From Campanula takesimana (Eukaryota > Streptophyta > Magnoliopsida > Asterales > Campanulaceae), in contig JAOWBW010000320.1 in assembly GCA_026119855.1 (NCBI GenBank), forward strand, positions 806,001 through 870,000: DNA of 64,000 nucleotides, given 5' to 3'. Below, in pieces: positions 45,286 to 55,770 of the stretch. The translations under genes and the position numbers were made by a program. Under the pieces are notes generated by a model, which saw only the letters and a program-made list of their open reading frames with translations, had not been told where the DNA came from and did no database searches. How positions within the stretch are numbered: position 1 is the stretch's first letter; every line of letters starts with the position of its first letter.

Positions 45286-45655
45286 CACCCGGCTCTCCCT
45301 CTTTCTCCCTAAAATCTCTCATCCACACTCACTCACACCAACCCACAAACACCCAAACCATCTCCCTCCCCTCACACCATAACAATTTCAAGCCAAATCC
45401 CCCATTTAATCCGGTGATTTGAAGATTTGGGTTCAAACTTGGGAAGAAGAATCAGGGCTAATTGAAGAGGTTCGGTTCGGAATTGGAAGGATTCAAAGAA
45501 GGGAAAAGTGTTTGTGAGAGCGTGGAAAGTCCGAATATCATCTTCTCCGTCTCCGGCAAGAATTTTCCGGTGACCTCCGGCGAGATTTTCCGGCGAGTCC
45601 GGGTAAGAACAATTTAAAGTTTTAAAATTTGTTAGGGGTTGTCGAGGTTGTTATC

Positions 45656-46906
45656 ATGCCTCCAAGACCAAGAGGTCGAGGACGAGGTCGTGGTGCTCCC
45701 CCACCCCAAGTTGAGCCGGATTTCGATAACACTCGTTTTGTATCCCGGGATTCACAAAATTACTTTGAAAATAAGCAAAATAATGGGGTAACGGTGGAGA
45801 GAGGATATAATTTTACAAATTGTGGGTTAGAGGCAATCATCGAACATTACAACTTGAGACGTTTGTTGGCCGTGCCGGCCCAGATGGGGTCGAAATTGCT
45901 TGTGCAAGAATTTTATGCAAATTTTCATGCGGCAACGGAGGCCCCCAATGTCTAGGTTAGGGGATTTAATATTGATGTGACTGCGGCGGCCATTAATAAT
46001 TTTTATGGTTGTCAAATGCTGTGGCAGAAGGGAATTGTGCGTATTGGGATATGAAAAGAAATCTCCAGAATATGGACCGGATGGATGATACCTTAGCTCT
46101 ATTTGAAGGAGAGTTTGGGGTGAATATTGATAGGGGAACATCCGAAGTGGCTACTTGTTTCATATTAGTGAGTTGCGGCTGGATCTGAAAGCATTGTATC
46201 GCTTTATTTGCGAGAGGATCATGCCTTCCGCTCACTATCAGAAGGTTCACTGGTACAGGGCCCCTTTGCTTTATGCTATAATAAGGAGGATGCCGATAAA
46301 CATTGGGGGCATCATGAGGAGTGAGATGGGGGTTCGAGCCTGGTATTTGGAGAACAAAAATTATCTTTTCCCCATTATGATCACTACGATGGCACAGAGG
46401 GCAGGGGTGCCTATGGAGGGGTTCCCCAAACTTTTAGCTCCAAGCACCACTGTAACAAAAGCAACAATAGAAAGTGGGCGAGTGCAGAGAGCTCGGGTCC
46501 CAGCTCCAGCTCAGGCTGCTGGCGGTCAGGCCATTGGTGATGAGGAGGAAGAGGATGATATCCCGGCAGAGATGACTCAGAGAGAGATGAATTACTATTT
46601 GTCGGGACAGATTCAGGGGTTAGATGATATGTTCAGAGCCTTTCAGCAACAACAATTCATGGCGAACTATCAAGAGAGCGGAGGGAAGAAGAGAATGATC
46701 AGAGGGTGCAGAGGATGGAGGAAGCATTGTACGCCAACATTCGGGAGGATCAGTATTTCAGACAACGAATGATGGCGCATCATTTTCCTGGTGAGCGGTA
46801 TCCACCGTTGACTTACCCTCCACCGCCAGAGTATGTACCACCTCCGCCACCGCCTCAGCATGGATGGAATGCTTGGGATGATATTTTTGGACCTCCCCCA
46901 CCGTGA
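45656..46906 (+). pseudogene. Element G third ORF (Athila 'env-like'/plant transposon-protein domain)
   Basis: ATG 45656 opens MPPRPRGRGRGRGAPPPQ, an Arg/Gly-rich segment. The domain with VERGYNFTNCGLEAIIEHYN and LLVQEFYANFHAAT matches the 'putative plant transposon protein' family (PF20167). It continues in other frames (RGFNIDVTAAAINNFYG, then CERIMPSAHYQKVHWYRAPL and MTQREMNYYLSGQIQGLDD) and ends with a Pro-rich tail at TGA 46904-46906. Damage: TAG 45953, a shift near 46010 and one near 46680. No signal peptide or membrane segment is seen, so the envelope name is positional only. The function is not established in the family. Confidence 0.72.
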
Positions 46907-47092
46907 GTAGCTCGAGGTATTTCCACTCCCTATGTTTTGTATGCTTAGTTGTGACGATCATTGGGGGTAATGCTCATATTTAGTTCGGGGGGGGGGGTGA
47001 GAATATCGGTTGGTTATTGATTGATGCATTTTATCACCTGCTTTGTTGTATAGTTTTTAGCTACAAAAAAAAATTGAAAAAGAAAATAGAGG

Positions 47093-47120
47093 CTAGGTGA
47101 AAACCCGAAAGGGCGCCTAG
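47093..47120 (+). other. Conserved hairpin H1, Athila copy
   Basis: CTAGG...CCTAG outer stem, CCC-GAAA-GGG inner stem, followed by GCAAAAGG. It is homologous to the Ogre copies. Confidence 0.7.
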
Positions 47121-47396
47121 GCAAAAGGAGAGAAATTGAGTGAGTTATTGTTTTTTTTTTACTTGGCGTGGCGTCACAAGGGCGGTTTGGAGTGTTTGGG
47201 TAGGACATTTTTGAAGTAGGAGGTTTGGTTAGAGGCGAATAGGATAGAAAATCCTCATATTTCTTGTTGGAGTCATAAGGGGGCGTTGGAGCTTTTTATG
47301 AGGTAAATCATTGCTAAGGATTATCCTAGCTTTGATTTCTTTTTGAGGGAGAATGTAGTGTAAGATAAGCGTGGGGGAAACGTAGGATGTTTTAGA

Positions 47397-47728
47397 TCCC
47401 CCTAGATTTTTGAGTGGGCCCTAGTTGGATTTGCGTATTACTTTCTTATTATTGGAGTGCTATCAATTAGGGCCATTTGTCATTGATTACTTGTTTGTTT
47501 GGGGAGTTATAAGGAGCGGAGTCCTTTACACTCCGATTGATTTTCATTATCCTTGTCTTGGCTCCCCCTAGCTTTTTGAGTGGGCCCTAGTTGGATTTGC
47601 GTATTACTTTCTTATTATTGGAGTGCTATCAATTAGGGCCATTTGTCATTGATTACTTGTTTGTTTGGGGAGTTATAAGGAGCGGAGTCCTTTACACTCC
47701 GATTGATTTTCATTATCCTTGTCTTGGC
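47397..47728 (+). repeat. Tandem duplication, 2 x 166 bp
   Basis: Two adjacent copies with a single visible mismatch (A/C at 47406/47572). Recent and local to this element copy. Confidence 0.9.
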
Positions 47729-47856
47729 TTTGTTTGATGGGAGTTGTAGAGGAGATAGGGGTCATTTTCCTCCATGCTACGCTAATAGACCGGAGTTTAG
47801 ATGTGGGGTTAGGAATATTACTCTGGGACGAGTAATGCTCTAAGCGTGGGGGAATT

Positions 47857-49196
47857 TGATGGATTGATTTTATCATACATTATCCCTACATTTTTGTTCT
47901 AATTTTATTGACTTTTTGGTTGTAATTTAGACTAGTTTGATGTAATTTTGGTCCAGTTGTGACTTGAGGAACTTTGGTTATTAGTTGTATATTTTGAACA
48001 TTTTTTAGTGTCATTTGTGTTGAGGAACAAAGTCCTCAATGATTAATTGTGAAAACCAGAAGTCGATTGGCATTGGGGAAGGTCAAGATGGAGAAAAGAT
48101 AAAGAAAGTCAGAAAAACAGAGCAGGCACCCGCCCGAACAGTACCAGGCGCCCGCTCATTGTGAATTCCGAAGAACCAAGGTTTCTGGGCAAATGAGCGC
48201 CCGCTTGGGTATCACCAGGCGCCCGCCCGCTACTTCCGTACAGAATTTCGGGATTCTTTTTCCAGACGGGTTTTAACCCAATTTTACCTATTTTTTAGGC
48301 CCTAGTTCTCTCTGTATAAATAGTAGACTGCAGTACTTTATTTTGTTATGCTTTCTTTTAGGTTTTATCAAAGTTTTCAAGGTGTAATCAAGAATTTTGG
48401 GATTTATTCATCATCAAGCGTTTATCCAGGTTTATGGTTTTTAATCTTATTCTTGTGATTCTTGCTATGTCTATGAGTAGCTAAATTCCTTGTTCATGGA
48501 TTGGGTGTAGCACTATTGAAACTCTATGCTAAATTGGGTTTAATTTAATATCATTCGTGTTCTTGTTCATTGAAATTGATCTTCATTCATTTAAAGATTT
48601 CAATTTTATAGATAGATATTGTTGACCTTTAAATCATTAGGGTTTAAATTATTTCACTAGCGTGGATAGTTTTTACATTGACCTAGATTTCATTGAATAG
48701 ATTTGATTGAAAACCTAGCGGAAATCAAAAGGATCAAAAATCAATTGTTCTTTGAAACTTAATAAATTAGTTGTGTGTGTTGTTGACCTAGCGGAATACA
48801 TCACATAGGGGTAATAATAGGATTGCAATCCGGTGACCAGACCGTCCCAATTCTTAACTAAGTGAACGATTTCTTGAACAAGTTTGATAATCTTTATTTA
48901 AAAATAGCATAGAGTGGAAATAGTTGTGAACCCCAATCCGTGAATCTTTGTCATCTTGAATTCAATCCTTGCTTGCTTTGTGATCTTCAATCTTAGATTA
49001 TTTTTACTGTTTAGTAGTTAAAGTAGATTAATTAAAAAAATCAAATCAAAAACCCCCTTTGGTTACTCTTTTGCACTAATTAAATTCACTCGTTTGTCCA
49101 ACAAGTCTCTGTGGGATCGACCCTCGCTTTCGCGCGTTACTACTACGGTAACTAGTGCGCTTGCTAGGTATTTATTACTTGGAATTTTATTCATCA
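47857..49196 (+). repeat. Element G 3' LTR
   Basis: 1340 bp, matches 37761-39100. TATA box at 48315-48322. Confidence 0.93.
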
Positions 49197-49201
49197 CGTC
49201 C

Positions 49202-49966
49202 CTTCAACTCTCCATCAGTGTCTAAAGTTCAGAAATGGGGATGAAATTGTGACCGTTATGGTAGAAAACGTCACTATCCACAGAAAGGTGGATCCCATCC
49301 ACCAAATTCAGCATGGTTTAGCAGACTCTACCCTCTCCGGCGTCTCAATCAACGCCATTGACAAAGAAAGGGGAAACGGATCATGGACTCACGACAATCG
49401 TAAAGTCCTCCGCATAATGAGGAACATGAACTACTTCCCTGGTTTAGGCCTAGGGAAATATCAACAAGGGAGAATGCAACCCATTGAGGTTCCTTTTGTT
49501 AAGGACATGTTCGGTCTGGGATATAAACCTTCCAAAGACGACTTAAAACACGAGCAAGCCGTCAAGAGTGAAAAGGCCCGAGCTCATAGGGAAGGCCGTC
49601 ATTATGAGATTCCCAATCTAAGGCCTTACTGCAAGACGTTGAATGGGTATTTTGTTCGCCAAGGGGAAGCTGTTCCGTACATGATCTTTCCCGAGCCATG
49701 GGTTAACAGCAAGGGCATCAGAAAGCCCGGCCTTGAAATCTTTGCCGACTGCGAGATTCAGAAGTCCGAAAGGGAACAGACTCCCATGTCACCCTGTGAA
49801 TGGTGGGGGAAGAAAGTGACCATAGAGTCTGAGACAGAGATCACAGTGGGGGAAGAATTGACAGATTTAGCCTCCATGTTCGAGGAACTTGCCCTCATGG
49901 ATGAGTGCCAAGTCAATGCCATCTACGACACCGACACAAGAAGGGAGTCTAGCACCGAGATCTAGC
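49202..49966 (+). pseudogene. Element C Pol linker with G-patch-like motif
   Basis: Resumes the element C frame after Athila G. The segment has LHQCLKFRNGDEIVTV, then FPGLGLGKYQQGRMQPIEVP (about 49434-49493), a G-patch-like glycine pattern known from some plant Gypsy Pol proteins that may bind RNA, then GLGYKPSKDDL. It precedes the RT without an obvious processing site. The frame ends at TAG 49963-49965. Function in the element is not established. The 5-bp duplication CGTCC at the G insertion causes a local shift when G is ignored. Confidence 0.72.
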
Positions 49967-50216
49967 CAAGCTCCGAGCCGATCAACAACTGGTATTCTAC
50001 GAAGGGACCCGTGGTATCCGAGGAATTTTTGGTCAAGAAGATGGGTTGCATTCCGCGCAAGGTTACAAAACAAGACTTGTTCACTTTCACTTTCGAGTCC
50101 GAGAGTGCTTCTGATACCCTCACCCAAGAGGATATGGAGGCCATAGCCGAGCGTGTGTTCCCTTTCTTTGCTAATTTTTTTTTGATCTTTCTGAGTACCC
50201 CGAGATTGCAAACATC

Positions 50217-51274
50217 ATGAATGATGAGTTAACTAATAACGAATCTAATGAACTAGTTAATAACGATTCAAATAATGATGAAATAGACCACGAAAACACA
50301 ACATACTTAAATGAACTTGCTCAACAGTTCCGTAGTCTTGGTGAAAATGGTCCAAGGGCTGACGAAGAATTGCATGTTGTTAATCTGGGTACCGACGAAG
50401 AGCCGAAAGAAACCAAGATCGGAAGCTTCTTCAAGGGGGACGAGAAAGACAGATTGACTGCACTGCTCAGAGATTTTGTGGATGTATTTGCATGGCCATA
50501 CAAAGATATGCCGGGTTTGGACAGAAGGATCGCTAAACACAGAATTCCGATCAAAGACGACGCCAAGCCAGTCAAACAGAAGCTCAGAAAAATCAAGCCA
50601 TAATGGTCTCTACAAGTCAAAGAAGAGATAGAAAAGCTTCTCAGTGTAGGCTTCATCAAGGTTATTGAATATCCGACTTGGATGGCTAATGTGGTCACAG
50701 TCCGAAAGGCTAACGGCAAAGTTCGTGTTTGTGTGGACTTCCGGGATCTGAACAAAGCTTCCCCAAAGGATGACTTTCCACTACCCAACATCGACATGCT
50801 AGTCGACTCCACTGCTGCCTACGAGGTCCGCTCATTTGTGGATGGTTTTGCTGGGTACAATCAGATTCTCATGGCCAAGGAGAATCAACACAAGACTCCT
50901 TTCACAACACCGTGGGGCACCTTTTACTACACAGTCATGCCATTTGGGTTAAGGAACGCTGGGGCTACTTATCAAAGGGCCGTGAAAGATTTGTTCCATG
51001 ACATGATTCACAAAGAGATTGAGGTTATGTGGACGACATGATCATCCACTCAAAAGGGACCGACGGTCAACATTTGATCGATCTCCGCAAGTTCTTTAAA
51101 ATGCTTCGTCAACACAAGATGTGGCTCAATCCCGCAAAGTGCACTTTTGGGGTTATCCGAGGTAAAGTCCTTGGCTACATGGTTACCGAGAGGGGAATTG
51201 ATGCAGATCCCTCAAAAATCAAGGCGATCATCGATATGCCTCCTCCCAAGACATAAAAAGAAATCAAAGGTTTC
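50217..51274 (+). pseudogene. Element C reverse transcriptase
   Basis: Blocks: FVDVFAWPYKDMPGLD, HRIPIKDDAKPVKQ, WMANVVTVRKANGKVRVCVD, RSFVDGFAGYNQI (first Asp), VMPFGLRNAGATYQRAV, then VDDMIIHSKG. The YVDD motif has lost one nucleotide at about 51024-51027, so the frame ends MWTT and the VDD half lies in another frame. Stops: TAA after KIKP (50601) and TAA at 51254-51256, both probably CAA to TAA. The polymerase is therefore dead. The motif set and downstream dual RNase H place it in Tat/Ogre. Confidence 0.88.
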
Positions 51275-51850
51275 ATGGGCAGACTTCAGTACATCAGTCG
51301 GTTTGTGCACCAGCTTACTTCCATGTGTGAGCCAATCTTCAAGCTACTCAAGAAGAATGTGGCTCTAGAATGGACCGACGCTTGCCAAGAAGCTTTCGAC
51401 CAAGTGAAGCATTACTTGACATGCCCTCCAGTCTTGGTTCCACCTCACAAGGAGAAGCCTCTCCTGCTCTACCTCACAGTGAACGATGAAGCCCTTGGGG
51501 CTATGCTAGCACAAGAGGAACGAGACTCCACAAAGGAGAATGCCATTTACTTTGTCAGTCGCTGATTTCAAGGAGGCGAAAAGAACTACTATGTCTTAGA
51601 GAAGTCATGTGCAGCACTGGTTTGGGTTACTCAAAAGCTCAAATATTACATGGAAGCCTTTCCGATCAAGCTAGTAGCAAAAGTGGACCCGCTCCGCTAC
51701 ATCTTCGAGAAGCCTTTCATATCGACAAGTTTAGCCAAATGGTACTTCATGCTCGCCGGCTATTACATCACTCACGTCACACTCAAATCCATCAGGGGGA
51801 AAGTGTTTTAGTGATCAGCTTGCTGAATTTCCGTGTGACGAAGTGAAGGG
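51275..51850 (+). pseudogene. Element C RNase H
   Basis: Starts FMGRLQYISRFVHQL (RT thumb/connection), then WTDACQEAFDQVKHYLT and PLLLYLTVNDEALGAMLAQE, the RNase H opening. After TGA at 51563-51565 (CGA to TGA) the same frame continues with GGEKNYYVLEKSCAALVW and KYYMEAFPIKLVAKVDPL. Stops and a frameshift near 51800 end it. Only a decayed domain remains. Confidence 0.8.
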
Positions 51851-51911
51851 GGAGGACTTACAATTTCCCGACGAGCACTTGGTTTGCACTACAACCAACC
51901 GAGGAAAATAA

Positions 51912-52286
51912 GTGGCAAATTTTTTTGATGGCGCCGCCAATAAACATGGTTTTGGGATAGGAATGTTGCTTGTCGATCCAAAGGACATCTACACTCTAAT
52001 TGCCATCCGTCTCGAATTCGAATCTACCAACAACATTGCCGAGTATGAGGCATGTAAAGCGGGGCTAGAAGCAGATCTAGAAAGAAATGTCACAAAACTA
52101 GAAGTATTCGGTGACTCCCTGCTCCTTATCAACCAAACATCGGGTAAATGGCGAATCCAAGACCCGACCCTTCAACAGTACGGTCGACACCTCGAAGAAT
52201 TAGTCGAACAGTTCCAAGACATCACGTTCACTTATTTGCCAAGGGACAAGAATCGCTTTGCCGATGCTTTGGCTACTATAGCCTAA
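51912..52286 (+). pseudogene. Element C second (archaeal-type) RNase H
   Basis: Contains FFDGAANKHGFGIGMLL (Asp), NNIAEYEACKAGLEA (Glu), LEVFGDSLLLINQTSG (Asp) and NRFADALATIA (Asp). All four acidic residues are present, as for an aRNH domain, the second RNase H that separates Tat/Ogre from Athila. The frame ends TAA at 52284-52286. The domain is complete, though isolated from RT by stops. Confidence 0.83.
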
Positions 52287-53641
52287 CTGGTTGAGATGCC
52301 CAAAGGAAAAATGGTGAAACCCTTCAAAATTTCAAGAAGGACCAGTCCGGCATACTGCATGAACATTGAGATTAATGAAGTCCAAGATACCCCCCGTGGT
52401 ACACATACATCATGAACTTTCTCAACAACGGCACCTTCCCCGACAATAGCAACAGGAAATCTCGAGTGGCACTACAAAAGCTAGCCGCCAGATATGTGTT
52501 GATTGGAAACCGAGTCTACAAGAGACATCATCAAGGAATCAATCTCTTATGTGCAAACGAGTTCGAAGCTCAAGAAATCATGCACGAAGTCCATGAAGGC
52601 AAGTGTGGACCCCACATGAATGGGATTATGTTAGCCAAGAAGATACTATGTATTGGCTACTATTGGACTACAATGGAAAGAGACTGCATCGAGAAAGTCA
52701 AGAAATGCGCCAAGTGCCAGTTCCATGCTAATCTACAACATGCTCCGCCTTCACAACTGTACAACATGACCACACCTTGGCCATTCTCTTATTGGGGCAT
52801 AGATATCATCAGCAAAGTCCATCCTACGGGGAGCAACGGACAATCATTCATCCTAGTGGCCGTAGACTATTTCACAAAATGGGTCGAAGCACAAGCTTAC
52901 CGAGTTCTCAACGCCAAGAAAGTGGCCGAATTCGCGAAGAACAACATTATGTGCTGATATGGTATCCCCCATGAGATCATCTCCGACAATGGCTCTCACT
53001 TCCAAAAAGAAATGGATGTACTTTTGGTTAACTACAAAATTACCAAGCACAAGTCATCCCCATACCGCCCCCAAGCCAATGGAGCGGTCGAAGCAACAAA
53101 TAAGACAATCGAAGTCATCATACAAAAAATGGCTTCAACAAGAAGGGACTGGCCCGAGAAATTACCACTAGCATTGTGGGGCTACCGCATATCAATACGG
53201 TCAGCAATGGGAGAAACTCCTTACTCATTGGTTTATGGTTCTGAAGCCGTACTCCCGGTCGAACTCAAGGTTCCTTCTCTACGGGTCTTACTCGAGAACC
53301 AAGTCAACGAGGTTGATTGGATGCAAAGTCGATACGAGCAACTAGCCCTACTTGACGAAAAGAGATTAAAAGCGTTCGAGCGCACAAGGGCTTACCAACA
53401 AAGAATGGCAAGGGTTTTCAACAAAAAGTTGAAGCCTCGAAATATCAAAGTGGGAGATTTGGTCCTAAGACAACATCCTCCCAATGCCATGAATCCCCTT
53501 GGGAACTCGGGACCTCGATGGATCGGTCCCTACGTGATCAAGAAGATGCTAAGCGGCGGTCCAGTCTGACTCGTAGACTTGGATGGTGATCAATTGCCAA
53601 AGGAGGTCAACCTCGACAAGCTCAAGAAGTTCTACGCTTAA
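52287..53641 (+). pseudogene. Element C integrase
   Basis: Zinc region (EVHEGKCGPHMNG, then CAKCQFHANL), then YWGIDIISKVHPTG (Asp), EIISDNGSHF (Asp), and QANGAVEATNK (Glu), then the C-terminal domain ending DKLKKFYA at TAA 53639-53641. Stops: TGA at 52955 and TGA at 53567, both CGA to TGA type. A shift near 52392 joins the linker. The length and blocks fit Ogre/Tat integrase. It converges tail-to-tail with the antisense ORF at 54139. Confidence 0.88.
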
Positions 53642-53673
53642 CAAATAAAGACCATTAAAAAACAAAACGCTCG

Positions 53674-53703
53674 CTAGGTTGAAAACCCGCAAGGGCGGCC
53701 TAG
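53674..53703 (+). other. Conserved hairpin H1, copy 1 (CTAGG type)
   Basis: CTAGG...CCTAG outer stem, CCC-GCAA-GGG inner stem with GNRA-type loop. Followed by GCAAAAATTAGAGCAC. Confidence 0.75.
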
Positions 53704-53737
53704 GCAAAAATTAGAGCACGTGCAAAAAAGAAGCCCG

Positions 53738-53767
53738 CTAGATTGAAAACCCGAAAGAGCGGTCTAG
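53738..53767 (+). other. Conserved hairpin H1, copy 2 (CTAGA type)
   Basis: CTAGA...TCTAG outer stem (the changed base pair is compensated), inner CCC-GAAA-GAG, then an A tract of about 22 nt. Confidence 0.75.
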
Positions 53768-53795
53768 GTAAAAAAAAAAAAAAAAAAAACGCTCG

Positions 53796-53825
53796 CTAGG
53801 TTGAAAACCCGCAAGGACGGCCTAG
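53796..53825 (+). other. Conserved hairpin H1, copy 3 (CTAGG type)
   Basis: CTAGG...CCTAG, inner CCC-GCAA-GGA. With its following sequence it is a near-exact repeat of copy 1. Confidence 0.75.
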
Positions 53826-53859
53826 GCAAAAATTAGAGCACGTGCAAAAAAGAAACCCG

Positions 53860-53889
53860 CTAGATTGAAAACCCAAAAGGGTGGTTTAG
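53860..53889 (+). other. Conserved hairpin H1, copy 4 (CTAGA type)
   Basis: CTAGA...TTTAG (G-T or mismatch), inner CCC-AAAA-GGG. A decayed repeat of copy 2. Confidence 0.7.
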
Positions 53890-53936
53890 GAAAAAAACAG
53901 GGTGCACACACACAAAAAAATGGTCTTCATTTGTTT

Positions 53937-53996
53937 GAACTACGGAGACCTGAGCCTCTCTACAAGAGGAACGTGGGCAACCTTCGGGTGCGGTCT
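53937..53996 (+). other. Conserved post-pol stem-loop block (H2), element C copy
   Basis: GAACTACGGAGACCTGAG, stem CCTCT (53955-53959) with AGAGG (53965-53969), then AACGTGGGCAACC and GTGCGGTC. Homologous to Athila G and element B/D copies. Confidence 0.65.
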
Positions 53997-54138
53997 AAAA
54001 CATAATTTTTTTTACAAAATGCAATTTTACTCATCTCTTGAATTATTTTAACCACTACAACGGACCTTGTTGAGCAATAAAAGACAATAAAACATTAAAT
54101 CCTAAACAAGTGGTCTATTTAATTGCAATCTTGGGGTA

Positions 54139-55539
54139 CTAGGAAAAATCTAATTTTCTCTTAGCCTTTGAAAGGCCACCCGAACGGCCCTCAATCCTAT
54201 TCTTCTTGGGAGGCCTAGGAACACTGAGGCAGACCGAAACCTTTTGCACAGCAACGCACCTCCGAGCATAGAAGCTATCCAAAGGGGTACCGAAAGGGTC
54301 AGCCAAAATATTGTGCGAATCAGCAGCAGCTTCCTTATACCGTAAAGCACTGCTAGGCTCAAAGTCTTTGCCTAATAGCTCAGCGGGAAGCACGTCAACC
54401 CAAGTAATGCCGCGGTAAAGAGTGCCAAACAGATAGTCCAAATAACTCTCAGGAAGAAAGATACTACCCCGATAAATAGGGACAGAAGCCCACCGATGGC
54501 GGTCATCTCCCCAAGCCAACTGAAGCTCGGCTGAAAAGTCCGGACCCATATACAAGATTGAACGAAACACCCCGCTCCTAGGGAAAGGGATAATCTGTTG
54601 GCGACCGAACTGCCTCAAAACTCGCTCCGGATGGTAAAATGAAGAGTCCCTCAAGCCGGGTAAGGCCACATGCTCAAAACCCGATGTCCATTCCACAAAG
54701 GGACCAAGACCCCAAGAAGGAGGACACCACTCAATGTCGGTCGATGCCCGAGAAGCAAAGAATTTTTTCCAACTATCCTCGGTCAAGTCTCGGACCAGCA
54801 ATTTTCTCCTATGAACATCAAAAGGAGACAGGTCGTCATTCGGAGAATAAATCCTGAAATGCTCTCGAAGCTATATGGTCAATAGCAAGGGGCTTCCCCG
54901 ACGCATCTCACCTGTCCGATGCAGCTCATCAAGACCATGCAGAGTTTCTCCCACTATAAGAGGAATTACGCTAAACTGTTGCTCTTTTGCCTGTAAGATT
55001 ATCTCAGCCAACTGTGCATCCGCTGTCCCGAAAGGTGCAACGAACAAAACCTCGCTGAAAAGGCAAACCGCCATGGCATTCCTCTTGAGGGACTGAACCG
55101 TCGGTTCCTTTAAATGCAAGCTGAAGAACATTGGCAACTCAGTTATATCTACCACGGTGCCATGCAACATCTTCCTCACATCTCCGATGGGAAGATTCAA
55201 CAAGTCAGACCAAGAATCGATCACTCCACGATGATATTTGGGGACGGCAATTTGACCCACTAGTGGCATACCAAGAATGGCACCGAAGTCATCAACAGTC
55301 GGCACCATTTCATTCGACGAAAAGTTGAAAGTGTGGTTGTCGCAATCCCAAAAGGCTACATCGGCCTTCAACAAACCCCAATCCGGTTTCAAAGTCCGAA
55401 GTGTAAAAAGAATTCGGAAACCAAAATCTTTGATGAAAGCTTTCTTGGGATGGGTCTTAAAAGAGTACACGAAGGTCGACAAATCCTTCTCATACTCACC
55501 AACAACCTTGGCATCAAGGACAAAAGAATTGGAAACCAT
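54139..55539 (-). pseudogene. Antisense ORF of element C, DUF7745/plant-mobile-domain-like
   Basis: 467 codons in a single frame from ATG 55539 to TAG 54139, broken only by one TAG at 54871-54873 (CAG to TAG type). It opens MVSNSFVLDAKVVGEYEKDL. The N-terminal half has LFTLRTLKPDWGLLKADVAF, then FWDCDNHTFNFSSNEMVPTVDDFGAILGMP shared with DUF7745/plant-mobile-domain proteins of retrotransposon origin (recalled, moderate confidence). The C-terminal half is basic at the end (PPKKNRIEGRSG, KAKRKLDFS), possibly a nuclear-localisation signal. TATAATAT at 55641-55634 lies 95 bp upstream of the ATG, and three GC-rich sites in 29-bp phase precede it. No similarity to the antisense gene of element A is evident. 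Confidence 0.7.
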
Positions 55540-55633
55540 GGAGAATGTTGATTACAAGAAAAATTGAGCAAAGAAAGAATGTTCAAGAATGGCAGAAAAT
55601 AACTGTTGGGAGAATAGCCTCGAACAGAGGCTG

Positions 55634-55641
55634 ATATTATA
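55634..55641 (-). promoter_or_regulatory. Predicted TATA box of the element C antisense ORF
   Basis: GATATAATATCAG on the minus strand, 95 bp from ATG 55539. The same spacing is seen for the antisense ORF of element A (6892 to 6987). Confidence 0.5.
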
Positions 55642-55689
55642 TCTGTTGGGAATCTTTTGGCCAGCAAATGCAAGCCCCGAAATTTGCTC

Positions 55690-55770
55690 CCCAGAAGCGC
55701 GTGCCTCCCGTCACCCACATGACCGGCGCGCGCATCCCATGGTCACTAGCAGAGGCGCCCGTCTCCCGTT
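55690..55770. repeat. GC-rich triplet in 29-bp phase upstream of the antisense ORF
   Basis: Cores align at 55706, 55735 and 55764, exactly 29 bp apart, about 50 bp upstream of the TATA box on the minus strand. Confidence 0.75.

Larger units (their letters stand above)
44561..45655 (+). other. Spacer between integrase and third ORF of element G
   Basis: Contains a TTGGGAGGCAACCCAA foldback (about 44609-44624), the H2 stem-loop block (44778-44838), four GC-rich sites at 45076, 45098, 45148 and 45170, and a CT-rich leader (45240-45420). Confidence 0.6.
46907..47856 (+). other. 3' non-coding region of element G
   Basis: Contains one H1 hairpin (47093-47120), a 166-bp tandem duplication (47397-47562/47563-47728) and the polypurine tract near 47846-47855. 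No ORF. Confidence 0.65.
37761..49196 (+). mobile_element. Element G: Athila-lineage Ty3/Gypsy retrotransposon
   Basis: Two LTRs of 1340 bp each (37761-39100, 47857-49196) with TGATGG...CCATCA-like ends, a 5-bp duplication CGTCC (37756-37760, 49197-49201), PBS TGGCGCCGTTGCCGGGGA (39107) and a polypurine tract GTGGGGGAAT before 47857. Gag, protease, RT, RNase H and integrase lie in one frame with a single shift, followed by the third ORF characteristic of Athila. About 23 LTR differences by eye (1.7%) make it the youngest complete element seen. It sits inside element C. Confidence 0.92.

Noticed and set aside
45656..46906. Retroviral envelope gene in Athila
   Set aside because: No signal peptide, cleavage site or membrane anchor is visible. 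The sequence matches a plant transposon-protein domain, so the label env-like is only positional.
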